From Gammaproteobacteria bacterium (GTDB taxonomy: Bacteria > Pseudomonadota > Gammaproteobacteria > Arenicellales > Poriferihabitantaceae), in the NCBI GenBank assembly GCA_009842505.1, contig VYFG01000147.1, positions 1-64,000 of the forward strand: a stretch of DNA of 64,000 bases, in the 5' to 3' direction. Made by a program: the position numbers and the translations under genes. Positions 29,092-39,522 of this stretch are shown in pieces; the stretch's first letter is position 1, and each line of letters begins with the position of its first letter. The notes beneath the pieces are model-generated. The model saw only the letters and a list, made by a program, of their open reading frames with translations. It was not told the origin of the DNA and did no database searches.

Positions 29092-30546
29092 TCAGTTGAT
29101 TCCGCCCATGCACAGATATTTCATTTCCAGGTACTCGTCAATGCCGTGACTGGAGCCCTCACGGCCGATGCCGGACTGCTTGACACCGCCAAAAGGCGCG
29201 ACCTCGTTGGAGATAATGCCCGTATTGATTCCCACGATCCCGTATTCCAGGGCTTCTGACACCCGCCAGGTGCGGGCCAGGTCACGGCTGTAGAAATAGG
29301 CCGCCAGGCCGAATTCGGTGTCATTGGCCTGTCGGATGACTTCCGCTTCTTCCGAAAAGCGGAACAGCGGTGCCAGGGGGCCGAATGTCTCTTCCCTGGC
29401 CACCTTCATGTCGGCGGAGACATTGGCCAGTACGGTGGGCTGGAAAAAAGTGCCGCCCAGTGGGTGCCGCCCGCCGCCGAGCCTGATTTCCGCGCCCCGG
29501 CCAACAGCATCGGCGATGTGATCCTCCACCTTCTCCACCGCGTTCATGTCGATCAGCGGCCCCTGGACGACGCCGTCGTCGAGCCCGTCACCGACCTGCA
29601 TCCCGGCCACGGCTTCAACCAGCCTGGCAGCGAACTTCTCGTATACGCCGTCCTGAACATAGATACGGTTGCAGCAGACGCAGGTCTGGCCGGCATTGCG
29701 GTACTTCGACATGATCGCGCCTTCCACCGCCGCATCCACGTCCGCGTCATCGAATACGATGAACGGTGCATTGCCGCCGAGTTCCAGCGCCACCCGGATC
29801 ACGGAATCCGCGCACTGCCGCATCAACAGCCGGCCCACTTCCGTGGAACCTGTAAAGCTGAGGTGCCGGACATGGGGATTGGATGTCATTTCATCGCCGA
29901 TTTCGCCCGAGGATCCGGTCACCACACTGAGAACCCCGGCAGGCACTCCCGCCCGCTCCGCCAGTTCGCACAGCGCCAAGGCGGACAGCGGTGTCTGCGT
30001 GGCGGGCTTGACCACCACCGCACACCCCGCGGCGAGTGCCGGCGCCACCTTGCGGGTGATCATGGCGGACGGAAAATTCCATGGCGTGATGGCGACACAA
30101 ACCCCTACTGGCTGACGAAGGACAACGATCCGCTTGTCGTTCTGATGCTGGGGAATGATCTCGCCATTGACCCGCTTTGCCTGCTCGGCGAACCATTCGA
30201 GGAAGGATGCCGCATAGGCAATTTCACCGCGGGCCTCGCCCAACGGCTTGCCCTGCTCTAGGGTCATCAGCCGTGCCAGATCTTCCTGGTTCTCCATCAT
30301 GAGATCAAACCAGCGGCGCAGGACCGCGGCGCGTTCCTTGGCCAGCAGACCGCTCCACCCCGGTTGCGCATCCCGGGCATGACCAATGGCTTCCCTTGCT
30401 TCCGCCCCACCCATTTTCGGGATTCTGGCGATCACGTCACCATTGGCAGGGTTGGTCACTGCAAGCGTTTCACCGCCTTCGGCATCCCGCCAGGCGCCAT
30501 TGATGTAGCACCGCTCACGAAAAAGAGCAGGATTGGACAGTTGCAT
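29092..30546 (-). CDS. gabD: succinate-semialdehyde dehydrogenase (NADP+)
   Basis: GabD oxidises succinic semialdehyde to succinate in the 4-aminobutyrate pathway. The 484-residue aldehyde dehydrogenase shows ITPWNFPSAMITRK, the catalytic Glu255 in LELGGNAP and the catalytic Cys289 in NAGQTCVCCNR. TLEQGKPLGEARGEI at about residues 95-109 is typical of GabD. No gabT or GABA permease is nearby, so the source of semialdehyde is unknown; a related semialdehyde is possible. Confidence 0.9.
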   Translation of the reverse strand: MQLSNPALFRERCYINGAWRDAEGGETLAVTNPANGDVIARIPKMGGAEAREAIGHARDAQPGWSGLLAKERAAVLRRWFDLMMENQEDLARLMTLEQGKPLGEARGEIAYAASFLEWFAEQAKRVNGEIIPQHQNDKRIVVLRQPVGVCVAITPWNFPSAMITRKVAPALAAGCAVVVKPATQTPLSALALCELAERAGVPAGVLSVVTGSSGEIGDEMTSNPHVRHLSFTGSTEVGRLLMRQCADSVIRVALELGGNAPFIVFDDADVDAAVEGAIMSKYRNAGQTCVCCNRIYVQDGVYEKFAARLVEAVAGMQVGDGLDDGVVQGPLIDMNAVEKVEDHIADAVGRGAEIRLGGGRHPLGGTFFQPTVLANVSADMKVAREETFGPLAPLFRFSEEAEVIRQANDTEFGLAAYFYSRDLARTWRVSEALEYGIVGINTGIISNEVAPFGGVKQSGIGREGSSHGIDEYLEMKYLCMGGIN

Positions 30547-30591
30547 GATTATCTCCGGTAATTCAGAAACTCGGTGTTCGTGTTCTTGCCG

Positions 30592-32110
<1,519 letters not shown>

Positions 32111-32168
32111 GGGAAATTGGCGGGCCGGGTTGGAGGTTCATGCCGAGGAAATCGCCGTCAGACGCAGA

Positions 32169-32190
32169 GCGGCCGCCCGCAGGCGGCCGC
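32169..32190. terminator. GC-rich hairpin between hflC and yjeT
   Basis: A perfect nine-pair stem, GCGGCCGCC with GGCGGCCGC, has a CGCA loop and lies 24 bases after the hflC stop on the minus strand. There is no T-run. It may shield the hflKC message from 3' exonucleases or partly end it. Confidence 0.5.
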
Positions 32191-32213
32191 CGTGATTGAA
32201 ACGCAAAATCCGG

Positions 32214-33113
32214 TCAACCACCTCCGGGCAGGAGCGGCGGCGGGCCATCGACGCCGGATTGCTTGAAATAACGGAAAAACTCCGAACTCGGATCGATCAC
32301 CATGAGATCGTCCTTGCCGCTGAATGTTTTCGTGTATGCGTTCAGGCTGCGGTACAGGTTGTAGAAATCCCTGTCCTGATTGAATGCCGCAGCGTAGGTG
32401 CCCGTGGCGGTGGCGTCGCCTTCACCCCGGACGCGTTCGGCATCCCGGCGGGCGTTGGCGAGCAGGATATCCCTCTGGCGATCCGCATCCGCCCGGATCT
32501 TTTCCGCTTCCTCCTCACCCTGGGCCCTCAGTTCCTTCGCCACACGCTGCCGCTCAGCCTGCATCCGGGCGTAGACACCGTCACTGATGGCGGGATCAAG
32601 GTCCACCCGCTTGAGACGCACATCGATCACCTCGATACCGAACTGCTTCGCCTCCTCGACCATGGCCTGGCGCACGGCCTCCATGATGACCGTGCGGTCC
32701 CCGGAGATCACCTCCTGCAGGGTCCGCCTGCCGAATTCCTGGCGGAGACTGTCGTTGACCCTCTGGGCCAGTCTCGACCGGGCATTGCTGAGACGTCCCT
32801 GTAACCGCGTGAAGTATTCGTGCACATCATCGATACGCCACTTGACGAAGGAATCCACCACCAGGGTCTTCTTCTCCACGGTGAGGTAGCGTTCCGGGTC
32901 CGAATCCATGGTCTGGACCCGGGCATCGAAATAGCGGATGTTGTTGATGAAGGGAAGCTTCCAGTTGAGGCCCGGTTCGATACCGGAATCCACAATCTCG
33001 CCAAACTTGAACTTGATCGCGCGCTCACGCTCGTCGACATAGTAGAAAACCGAAAACAGGCCAGCCGCGATCAATGCCGCCAGAACAAGGAATATGGTGC
33101 TTTTCGATCTCAT
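32214..33113 (-). CDS. hflC: membrane protease modulator HflC
   Basis: HflC and HflK form a membrane complex of the SPFH/stomatin type that surrounds and restrains FtsH. The 299-residue protein has one N-terminal transmembrane helix (about residues 5-24), an SPFH domain beginning ERAIKFKFGEIVDSGIEPGL and a coiled-coil rich in Arg, Glu and Ala (about 185-245). The C-terminal segment is DFYNLYRSLNAYTKTFSGKD. Its ATG is three bases after the hflK stop, indicating tight coupling. Confidence 0.96.
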   Translation of the reverse strand: MRSKSTIFLVLAALIAAGLFSVFYYVDERERAIKFKFGEIVDSGIEPGLNWKLPFINNIRYFDARVQTMDSDPERYLTVEKKTLVVDSFVKWRIDDVHEYFTRLQGRLSNARSRLAQRVNDSLRQEFGRRTLQEVISGDRTVIMEAVRQAMVEEAKQFGIEVIDVRLKRVDLDPAISDGVYARMQAERQRVAKELRAQGEEEAEKIRADADRQRDILLANARRDAERVRGEGDATATGTYAAAFNQDRDFYNLYRSLNAYTKTFSGKDDLMVIDPSSEFFRYFKQSGVDGPPPLLPGGG

Positions 33114-33116
33114 GTC

Positions 33117-34388
33117 CTAGTTCCTCCCGGTTCTTTCGCTGTTGCGGGATGAGGTACGCAGTCCCTGGTTGAAAGTCGACGTGGAGCCGACCTCGTCCAC
33201 CCCGCTGAAGTCCTGGCCGCCACCGGCGCCGCCGGCGGTGACACGCCGGTTCAGTATCTGGTCCAGCGGCAGGTACATCAGGCTGTTGCCGCCCTTTTGA
33301 TCGATCACGATCTTGCTGGAGCGGGACAGAACACCCTCCATGGTTTCAAGGTACAGCCGGTCGCGGGTGACCTCGGGCGCTTTCTCGTACTCGTCGAGCA
33401 CCTGATCGAAGCGCGATGCCTCGCCTTCCGCCCGGGCGATGACAGTGGCCTTGTAGGCTTCTGCCTCCTGGGTGATGCGCGCTGCGGCACCGCGGGCCCG
33501 CGGAATGACATCATTCGCGTAGGCCTCGGCAAGGTTCTTGAGACGCTGCTCGTCCTCACGGGCCTTCACCGCATCGTCAAATGCGTCCTTCACCTGGGCG
33601 GGCGGCTGGGCATCCTGCATTTCCACGGCGCGAATGTTGATACCGGTCGCATAGCGATCGAGAATGTCCTGGACCAGCGTCTTGGTTTCCGCTGCAAGTT
33701 CCGCGCGTCCCTCGGTGATGGCAAAGTCCATGGTGTTACGGCCGACGATTTCCCGTACCGCACTTTCGGTGGCGCCCCGGACCACGCTCTCGGCCACATC
33801 CCTCGGGTTGTACTCGCTGACATTGAACAGGAGATCCCGCGGGTCCTTGATGTCGTACTGCACCGCGAATTGGATGTCGATGATATTCTCGTCCTGGGTC
33901 AGCATGAGCGATTCGATGGGAACCAGCTGCTTGCCCCTGGCCGACTCGCGGTATCCCACGAAGACGGTGTTGAGTTTGTCGGTGTTGATGACCTCGATCT
34001 TTTCGATGGGTGTCGGCCAATGCCACCGCAGTCCCGCACCCTTGGTTTCGGAATAGGCCCCGAAGCGCAACTCGATGGCCTGCTGACCCTGCTGCACGGT
34101 ATAGAATCCGCTGAATCCCCAGGCGCCCAGACCCACCAGCACCAGGATCAGGATCATGGTGGAACTGATGCCTTCGCCGAATCCGGAGCGGCCACCCCGT
34201 CCGCCGCCGGAACCGCCCCCGCGACGTCCGCCAAACAACGAATCGATCCGCCGTTTGGCATCTTTGAACATTTCATCGAGGTCGGGGGGTGATTCGCCTC
34301 CACGGCGGCGACGGCCGTTGCCGCCACCGTTGTTACGACCCCACGGGTCGCGTTCGTCCCCGTTGGATCCGGGCTGATTCCAGGGCAT
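33117..34388 (-). CDS. hflK: membrane protease modulator HflK
   Basis: HflK is the partner of HflC. The 423-residue protein starts MPWNQPGSNG and has a long Gly/Arg-rich cytoplasmic N-terminal tail (to about residue 70), then one transmembrane helix near 77-95. An SPFH domain (YTVQQGQQAIELRFGAYSET) and an Ala/Glu-rich coiled-coil follow. Upstream, hfq and hflX, which often precede hflK, are absent; ntrC is the neighbour instead. Confidence 0.96.
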   Translation of the reverse strand: MPWNQPGSNGDERDPWGRNNGGGNGRRRRGGESPPDLDEMFKDAKRRIDSLFGGRRGGGSGGGRGGRSGFGEGISSTMILILVLVGLGAWGFSGFYTVQQGQQAIELRFGAYSETKGAGLRWHWPTPIEKIEVINTDKLNTVFVGYRESARGKQLVPIESLMLTQDENIIDIQFAVQYDIKDPRDLLFNVSEYNPRDVAESVVRGATESAVREIVGRNTMDFAITEGRAELAAETKTLVQDILDRYATGINIRAVEMQDAQPPAQVKDAFDDAVKAREDEQRLKNLAEAYANDVIPRARGAAARITQEAEAYKATVIARAEGEASRFDQVLDEYEKAPEVTRDRLYLETMEGVLSRSSKIVIDQKGGNSLMYLPLDQILNRRVTAGGAGGGQDFSGVDEVGSTSTFNQGLRTSSRNSERTGRN

Positions 34389-34482
34389 GCGGATGTACTC
34401 TCAGGAAAGGATTACAGATTTTACTTTATTTGGGGTCCCCATGGCCTGCTTCAAGCTGCAATTCCCGACCTGAAACGGACCG

Positions 34483-35883
34483 TCATTCCAGGCGCCGAAG
34501 CCGCAGTTTCCGGGTCAGCGTGTTGCGTCCCCAGCCCAGCAGTTCGGCTGCTTTCTGCTTGTGACCCCGGCTGTGGGTGAGAGCGGCACGGATCAGCGCG
34601 GTCTCGAACTGCGCTCCCATGCTCTGCGCCAGACGCTTCTCTCCTCCGCGGAGCCTGTCCAGTGCCGTGTCCGCCAGCGCGGACACCCAGCCCTCGTCCC
34701 GCGTTTCCCGGGCCAGCATCTCCCCCGGCAGGTCAGCGACCTGGATTACCTTGCTCGGAGCGAGCACGGTCAGCCGGCGCACCATGTTTTCCAGTTCACG
34801 GACATTTCCCGGCCACTGATAGGCCTGCATCACCGCAAGCACCTCCGGCGAGCATTGCTTGACATCCAGCCTCAGTTCCAGAGCAGTCTGCCGCAGGAAG
34901 TGCGTGACCAGCATGGGAATGTCGCTGCGGCACTCCCGGAGCGGGGGCGTGTGAATCGCGATCACATTGAGCCGGTGGAACAGGTCATTGCGGAATGCGC
35001 CGGTGGACACCAGGGCTTCCAGGTCCTGGTTCGTGGCTGCGATGACACGAACATCAACACGGATTTCATCCCTGCCGCCGACCCGGTAGAAGCGACCCTC
35101 CGACAGCACCCGCAGGAGGCGGGTCTGCAGGCCTGCGGGCATGTCCCCGATCTCATCCAGGAACAGCGTGCCGCCGTCCGCCTGTTCGAATCGTCCGATA
35201 TGGCGCCCGTGGGCGCCGGTGAAAGCGCCTTTTTCATGTCCGAAGAGCTCTGATTCCAGCAACTCCGAGGGAATTGCCGCGGTATTGATGGCAATCATCG
35301 GCTGATCGGACCTGGGGCTGTTGCGGTGGATGGCATTGGCCACCAGTTCCTTGCCGGTGCCGGATTCGCCGCGTACGAGTACGTTCATGTCCGACGATGA
35401 CAGCCTGCCGATAATCCGGAAAACCTCCTGCATCGCGGCGCTTTCCCCCATCATGACGCGGTCCCTGGAATCATCATCGCCGTTGGCGCCGACCGTCATT
35501 CCCTGATGACAGGCCCTCTCGACCAGGGACAGCATTTCCCGGATGTCAAAGGGTTTGGTGAGGTATTCGAACGCCCCGTGCCGATAGGCGTTCACGGCAC
35601 TGTCAAGATCCCCGTAAGCCGTCATGATGATGACCGGAAGCCCCTTGGCCACATCGTGGAGAGTGTCCACCAGTTCGAATCCGCCCATGCCTTCCATGCG
35701 GATATCCGAAAGCACAACGTCGGGGCCGCTGTCCGGACGGCGTTCAAGCGCCGCCAGCATGGCTTGGGCGCTCTCGAAACGCTCCACGGCGTAACCTTCC
35801 CGGGTCAGCGCCTTTTCCAGCACCCAGCCAATGGACGCATCGTCGTCCACCACCCAGACATTGCCCCGTCCGCGATCGGTCAA
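34483..35883 (-). CDS. ntrC: nitrogen regulation response regulator NtrC
   Basis: NtrC activates sigma-54 promoters of nitrogen genes when phosphorylated by NtrB. The 466-residue protein has a receiver domain (phospho-acceptor Asp60 in [12 protein letters not shown]), an AAA+ domain with Walker [16 protein letters not shown] and the sigma-54 contact loop GAFTGA, and a Fis-type C-terminal helix-turn-helix ([20 protein letters not shown]). The start is TTG at 35883, overlapping the ntrB TGA by four bases. The NtrC-type site upstream of glnA is its likely target. Confidence 0.96.
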   Translation of the reverse strand: MTDRGRGNVWVVDDDASIGWVLEKALTREGYAVERFESAQAMLAALERRPDSGPDVVLSDIRMEGMGGFELVDTLHDVAKGLPVIIMTAYGDLDSAVNAYRHGAFEYLTKPFDIREMLSLVERACHQGMTVGANGDDDSRDRVMMGESAAMQEVFRIIGRLSSSDMNVLVRGESGTGKELVANAIHRNSPRSDQPMIAINTAAIPSELLESELFGHEKGAFTGAHGRHIGRFEQADGGTLFLDEIGDMPAGLQTRLLRVLSEGRFYRVGGRDEIRVDVRVIAATNQDLEALVSTGAFRNDLFHRLNVIAIHTPPLRECRSDIPMLVTHFLRQTALELRLDVKQCSPEVLAVMQAYQWPGNVRELENMVRRLTVLAPSKVIQVADLPGEMLARETRDEGWVSALADTALDRLRGGEKRLAQSMGAQFETALIRAALTHSRGHKQKAAELLGWGRNTLTRKLRLRRLE

Positions 35884-36971
35884 TGTTGCAAAGCCCCGTC
35901 GACGGGAAGAAACAGCCTGAATGCCGTTTCCCCCGGTTTGCTGGCAAAGTCCAGCGCGCCGCCGTGCTGCGTGATGATTTCTGCGGCAATGGGCAGGCCG
36001 AGCCCCGTTCCATCGGCCTTGCCGGTGACCATGGGGTCGAAAATTCGGGATTCGATGTCGGGGTCGACCCCCGGGCCGTTGTCAACCACCTCCACCCTGA
36101 CAACCTGCCTCCGGCAACCCGCCAATGCCATGTAATCGATGCGCGTGCGGACCACGATGCGTCTTTCCCCCGGTTGCCCCTCCAGTGCCTCCACCGCGTT
36201 GCGCATGACGTTCAGCAGGGCCTGGATCAGCAGGTCGCGATTGCCCCGCACCCGCGGCAAACTCGGATCGTAATCCTGCAGCAGCCGGTAACTCCCTTCG
36301 ACTTCAGCGTTCAGGAGCTGGCGCACGTGCTCGACCACGCGGTGGATGTTGACCTGCTCATCCAGATCGGCACGGGTGCTGGCCTGCATCCGGTTGACCA
36401 GCTCGGTCAGGCGGTCAGCCTCCTGGATGATGATCCCGGTGTACTCCGAGAACGCCTCGCTGCCGGCCTCCTCGGCGAGAAGCTGCGCGGCGCCGCGGAT
36501 TCCTCCCAGCGGGTTCCGGATCTCGTGGGCCACACCGCGAATGACCGCCTGATTGGATTGTTGCCGTTGCAGGAACTCCGCGTCCCGAACGAGTTTCCCG
36601 CTGGGTTCGATTTCCGTCATTTCTAGGATGAGCCGTCCTCCATGTCCGTCATCCATCCGGTTGATCACACAGTCCATGTGCTTCTCCATGGTCGTGGAGA
36701 ACAGCAACAGTTCATGGTTGCGCAACCTGATCTGCCCGCCTTCCCGCAGGACCCGGCGACAGGCATCGGACAACTGTTTCCCGCCCCGGACCAATCTGGT
36801 CAACGGTTGCCCGCCAGCACGTCGAAGACTGGTGTTGAGAAGGGATTCCGCGGATTCATTCAGATACACCACGGTCAGGTCCCCATCCAGTAAGGTGATG
36901 CTGGTGGACTGCTGCTGGAGAATCTTGAACGCATCTTCAAGCATGGGCGGACAGGGCCGGGGTTGCACCAT
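35880..36971 (-). CDS. ntrB: nitrogen regulation sensor kinase NtrB
   Basis: NtrB is the cytoplasmic histidine kinase/phosphatase that controls NtrC according to PII. From the ATG at 36971 the protein is 363 residues: a PAS domain (ILQQQSTSITLLDGDLTVVY, then LNESAESLL), the H-box VAHEIRNPLGGIRGAAQLL and the ATPase N- and G-boxes (NVMRNAVEALEG, GTGLGLPIAAEII). The open frame runs on to 37196, but residues about 22-56 of that longer product match the C-terminal end of an IS200/IS605 TnpB, so I exclude it. The start is not certain: no good Shine-Dalgarno stands at 36971. Confidence 0.92.
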   Translation of the reverse strand: MVQPRPCPPMLEDAFKILQQQSTSITLLDGDLTVVYLNESAESLLNTSLRRAGGQPLTRLVRGGKQLSDACRRVLREGGQIRLRNHELLLFSTTMEKHMDCVINRMDDGHGGRLILEMTEIEPSGKLVRDAEFLQRQQSNQAVIRGVAHEIRNPLGGIRGAAQLLAEEAGSEAFSEYTGIIIQEADRLTELVNRMQASTRADLDEQVNIHRVVEHVRQLLNAEVEGSYRLLQDYDPSLPRVRGNRDLLIQALLNVMRNAVEALEGQPGERRIVVRTRIDYMALAGCRRQVVRVEVVDNGPGVDPDIESRIFDPMVTGKADGTGLGLPIAAEIITQHGGALDFASKPGETAFRLFLPVDGALQH

Positions 36972-37028
36972 GACGGTGCCATTCAGGTCAAAAGCCTCTG
37001 CCGGAACGGGGGCAGACCGGGATTCTGT

Positions 37029-37150
37029 GTCATCCTCCCCGGCCTGAAGGCCGGGGATTCCCACGGCACCCATGGGAGGTCTTTCCATGGGACCCGTTCC
37101 GGTGGGTTCCTGCTGCTGGCGGCATTGCGGCAGCACTCGCTTCACTGGCT
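37029..37150 (-). mobile_element. relic of IS200/IS605-type element (tnpB 3' end and right end)
   Basis: The minus-strand reading includes RQQQEPTGT (37121-37095) and VGIPGLQAGEDD (37064-37029). I recall both as the KQEPTGT and GIPxLQAGED tail of TnpB proteins. The nucleotide end has a perfect hairpin, CCCCGGCC-TGAA-GGCCGGGG at 37037-37056, next to GGATGACA, as at the right ends of these elements. No complete tnpA or tnpB is present. The relic lies between glnA and ntrB and is in frame with ntrB. The left boundary is unclear. Confidence 0.68.
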
Positions 37151-37225
37151 GATCTGGCTTCCGTCCCCCGAACATCGACTGTACGGCATCAGACACAAGA
37201 CGGCTGCACCATCCGCGCCAACCTC

Positions 37226-37245
37226 CCCCGCCCCGTAGGGCGGGG
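37226..37245 (-). terminator. hairpin downstream of glnA
   Basis: A perfect eight-pair stem, CCCCGCCC with GGGCGGGG, has loop CGTA and lies 15 bases after the glnA stop. There is no T-run, so it may attenuate between glnA and ntrB. It could also be the left-end hairpin of the IS200/IS605 relic. Confidence 0.5.
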
Positions 37246-37259
37246 TCTGCAGCTCCGGG

Positions 37260-38666
37260 TCAGAGGCTGTAGTACATATCGAATTCCACGGGATGGGTTG
37301 CCATCCGCAGCCGGGTAACCTCCTCCATCTTCAGTTCGATGTAGGCGTCGATATAGTCACTGCTGAAGACATCCCCGGCAAGCAGGAACCCCCGATCCTG
37401 GTCCAGTGCCTCAAGGGCCACATCAAAACTGTGAGCCACAGTGGGAATCTGCTTCTCTTCTTCCGGCTCCAGATCGTAGAGGTCCTTGTCGCCCGGGTCG
37501 CCGGGATGAATCCGGTTCTGGATGCCGTCGAGACCCGCCATCAGCATGGCGGAAAAGGCAAGGTAGGGATTGGCTGTGGAATCCGGGAACCGGATCTCTA
37601 TCCTTCGACCCTTGGGATTCGCCACGTAGGGAATCCGGCAGGATGCGGAGCGGTTCCGGGCCGAATAGGCCAGCAACACGGGTGCCTCGAACCCCGGCAC
37701 AAGGCGCTTGTAGCTGTTGGTGCTGGGATTGGTGAAGGCATTGAGGGCGCGGGCATGCTTGAAGATGCCGCCGATGTAGTAGAGCGCGGTTTCACTCAGC
37801 CCGCCGTACAGGTCACCGACGAACAGGTTTTCGCCGTTCTTGGAAAGGGACTGGTGCACATGCATGCCGCTGCCGTTGTCACCGACAATGGGCTTCGGCA
37901 TGAAAGTCGCGGTCAGGCCGTGGGTATGGGCCACGTTGTGCACGACATACTTGTAGATCTGCACCTCGTCGGCCTTCTTGACCAGGGTGTTGAATCTGGC
38001 GCCGATCTCGCCCTGGCCCGCAGTGCCCACCTCGTGGTGATGCACCTCCACGTCGAGTCCCATCTCGGCCATGGTGAGGCACATCATGGAACGAACATCG
38101 CCCTGGCTGTCCACCGGCGACACCGGAAAGTACCCGCCCTTGATGCCCGGCCGGTGGCCGATATTGCCGTCCTCGTACTCCTTGGCGGAATTCCACGCGG
38201 CCTCGCTGGAGTCGATTTCGTAGAACGAATGCCCCATCTCGTTGCCCCAGTGCACGGAATCGAACAGGAAGAATTCGTTTTCCGGTCCAAAATAGGCGGT
38301 GTCACCGATACCCGTGGACGCAAGATAGTTTTCGGCGCGCTTGGCGACGGAACGCGGGTCCCGGTCATAGCCCTGCATGTCGGACGGATCAATGACATCA
38401 CAGCGGATATTCACGGTAGCGATATCGGAAAAAGGGTCCACTACCGCAGTATCGGTATCGGGCATCAGGATCATGTCCGACTCATTGATGCCTTTCCATC
38501 CTGCAATGGATGAGCCGTCAAACATCTTGCCGTCCTCGAACAGTTCCTCATTCACCACCGAGACCGGTATGGTGACATGCTGTTCCTTACCCTTCGTGTC
38601 GGTAAACCGGAGATCTACGAATTTCGCTTCGCTCTCCTGCAATAATTTCATGACTTCTGAAGACAT
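37260..38666 (-). CDS. glnA: glutamine synthetase type I
   Basis: GlnA makes glutamine from glutamate, ammonia and ATP. The 468-residue protein has the type I signatures [17 protein letters not shown] near the N-terminus, [32 protein letters not shown] and the adenylylation site KDLYDL with Tyr397. Expression is probably controlled by NtrC and sigma-54, given the promoter and enhancer visible upstream. It is followed by ntrB and ntrC, forming the nitrogen-control block together with the PII gene 16 kb away. Confidence 0.98.
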   Translation of the reverse strand: MSSEVMKLLQESEAKFVDLRFTDTKGKEQHVTIPVSVVNEELFEDGKMFDGSSIAGWKGINESDMILMPDTDTAVVDPFSDIATVNIRCDVIDPSDMQGYDRDPRSVAKRAENYLASTGIGDTAYFGPENEFFLFDSVHWGNEMGHSFYEIDSSEAAWNSAKEYEDGNIGHRPGIKGGYFPVSPVDSQGDVRSMMCLTMAEMGLDVEVHHHEVGTAGQGEIGARFNTLVKKADEVQIYKYVVHNVAHTHGLTATFMPKPIVGDNGSGMHVHQSLSKNGENLFVGDLYGGLSETALYYIGGIFKHARALNAFTNPSTNSYKRLVPGFEAPVLLAYSARNRSASCRIPYVANPKGRRIEIRFPDSTANPYLAFSAMLMAGLDGIQNRIHPGDPGDKDLYDLEPEEEKQIPTVAHSFDVALEALDQDRGFLLAGDVFSSDYIDAYIELKMEEVTRLRMATHPVEFDMYYSL

Positions 38667-38744
38667 TCTAGAAAAACCTCTGCTGGATTGGATTGTGGAT
38701 GGTGAAAACGGTTTGGTCCGGCAATTCCGGCTCGGCTGTCTGAT

Positions 38745-38760
38745 AGCAAATTCCGTGCCA
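38745..38760 (-). promoter_or_regulatory. sigma-54 promoter of glnA
   Basis: On the minus strand TGGCACGGAATTTGCT matches the sigma-54 consensus TGGCAC-N5-TTGC, with GG at -24 and GC at -12 correctly spaced. It ends about 79 bases before the glnA ATG. Confidence 0.9.
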
Positions 38761-38855
38761 AATCACCATTCCCCGTCTTTTCAAAATCTTACTGATCAAT
38801 ACGGGATCGGCCCGGCGGGAAAATGTCATATCCTGGTGCATTTTGCAACCGGATT

Positions 38856-38870
38856 GCACCGAAACGGTGC
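38856..38870. promoter_or_regulatory. NtrC-binding site upstream of glnA
   Basis: GCACC-N5-GGTGC is a perfect dyad matching the NtrC enhancer consensus, about 95 bases upstream of the -24 box. A second partial site (TGGTGCA at 38834-38840) lies nearer the promoter. It abuts the 3' end of the DUF938 gene. Confidence 0.82.
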
Positions 38871-38883
38871 CTCTTCGGCCTGC

Positions 38884-39513
38884 TCAATTCCCACTTGCCC
38901 CTCCCATACCGTCGATTGGGGTCCGAATGCTCTGCCAGACCAGCATCCGGTTGTTGGACGGCATCTCAAGATCATCTTGCAATTCCAGCGCACACTGCCG
39001 GCCCAGTGCAACCAGATCGACATCGTTGCGAAGGCCCATGCGCGGATTCCTCATTCGCAGACTCCGGTCGAAATCCTGGTTGCTCGCGCTGGTGTACCGT
39101 CCGTCGCGGTTGAACGGCCCGTACAGGAAGAACCGGCCACCGCGCAACAGTTGCCCAACCCCCCTGAACATGCAGCCCACCTCCTCCCAGCTCATGATAT
39201 GGGCAGTGTTGGCGGAATACACCCCCTCCACCTCCAGCGACGGCCAGGCTGAAGCCACATCGAGAATCCGGGGAGGATCGATATTGGCCAGGCCCGACGC
39301 CTCCACCCTGGCCCGCAGCATGGACACCGCTTCCGGATGTTCCGAGGGCACCCAGTGAATCCCGGGCAGCGCCGAGGCGAAATGGACGACATGCTGGCCG
39401 GTACCGGACCCGATTTCCAGGATCGACTGTCCCCGCCGGATTCGGGTGCGGAGTGCATCGAGGATCGGCGCCTTGTTCCTTTCCGCGGCGGGGCTGCAGG
39501 GCAATGCGCTCAT
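38884..39513 (-). CDS. DUF938 SAM-dependent methyltransferase
   Basis: The 209-residue class I methyltransferase-like protein has motif I as ILEIGSGTGQHVVHFA (about residues 31-46). The conserved DUF938 segments WVPSEHP, GVYSANTAHIMSW and LYGPFNRDGRYTS are also present. Substrate and role are unknown for the family. It follows the AsmA-family gene by nine bases on the same strand, so the two may be co-transcribed. Its 3' end abuts the glnA enhancer. Confidence 0.88.
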   Translation of the reverse strand: MSALPCSPAAERNKAPILDALRTRIRRGQSILEIGSGTGQHVVHFASALPGIHWVPSEHPEAVSMLRARVEASGLANIDPPRILDVASAWPSLEVEGVYSANTAHIMSWEEVGCMFRGVGQLLRGGRFFLYGPFNRDGRYTSASNQDFDRSLRMRNPRMGLRNDVDLVALGRQCALELQDDLEMPSNNRMLVWQSIRTPIDGMGGASGN

Positions 39514-39522
39514 GGGCTGTTC

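Noticed and set aside
37226-37245. Second hairpin as proof of a complete IS200/IS605 element (left end)
   Set aside because: It is just as well placed as the glnA terminator, and no tnpA or full tnpB lies between the two hairpins.
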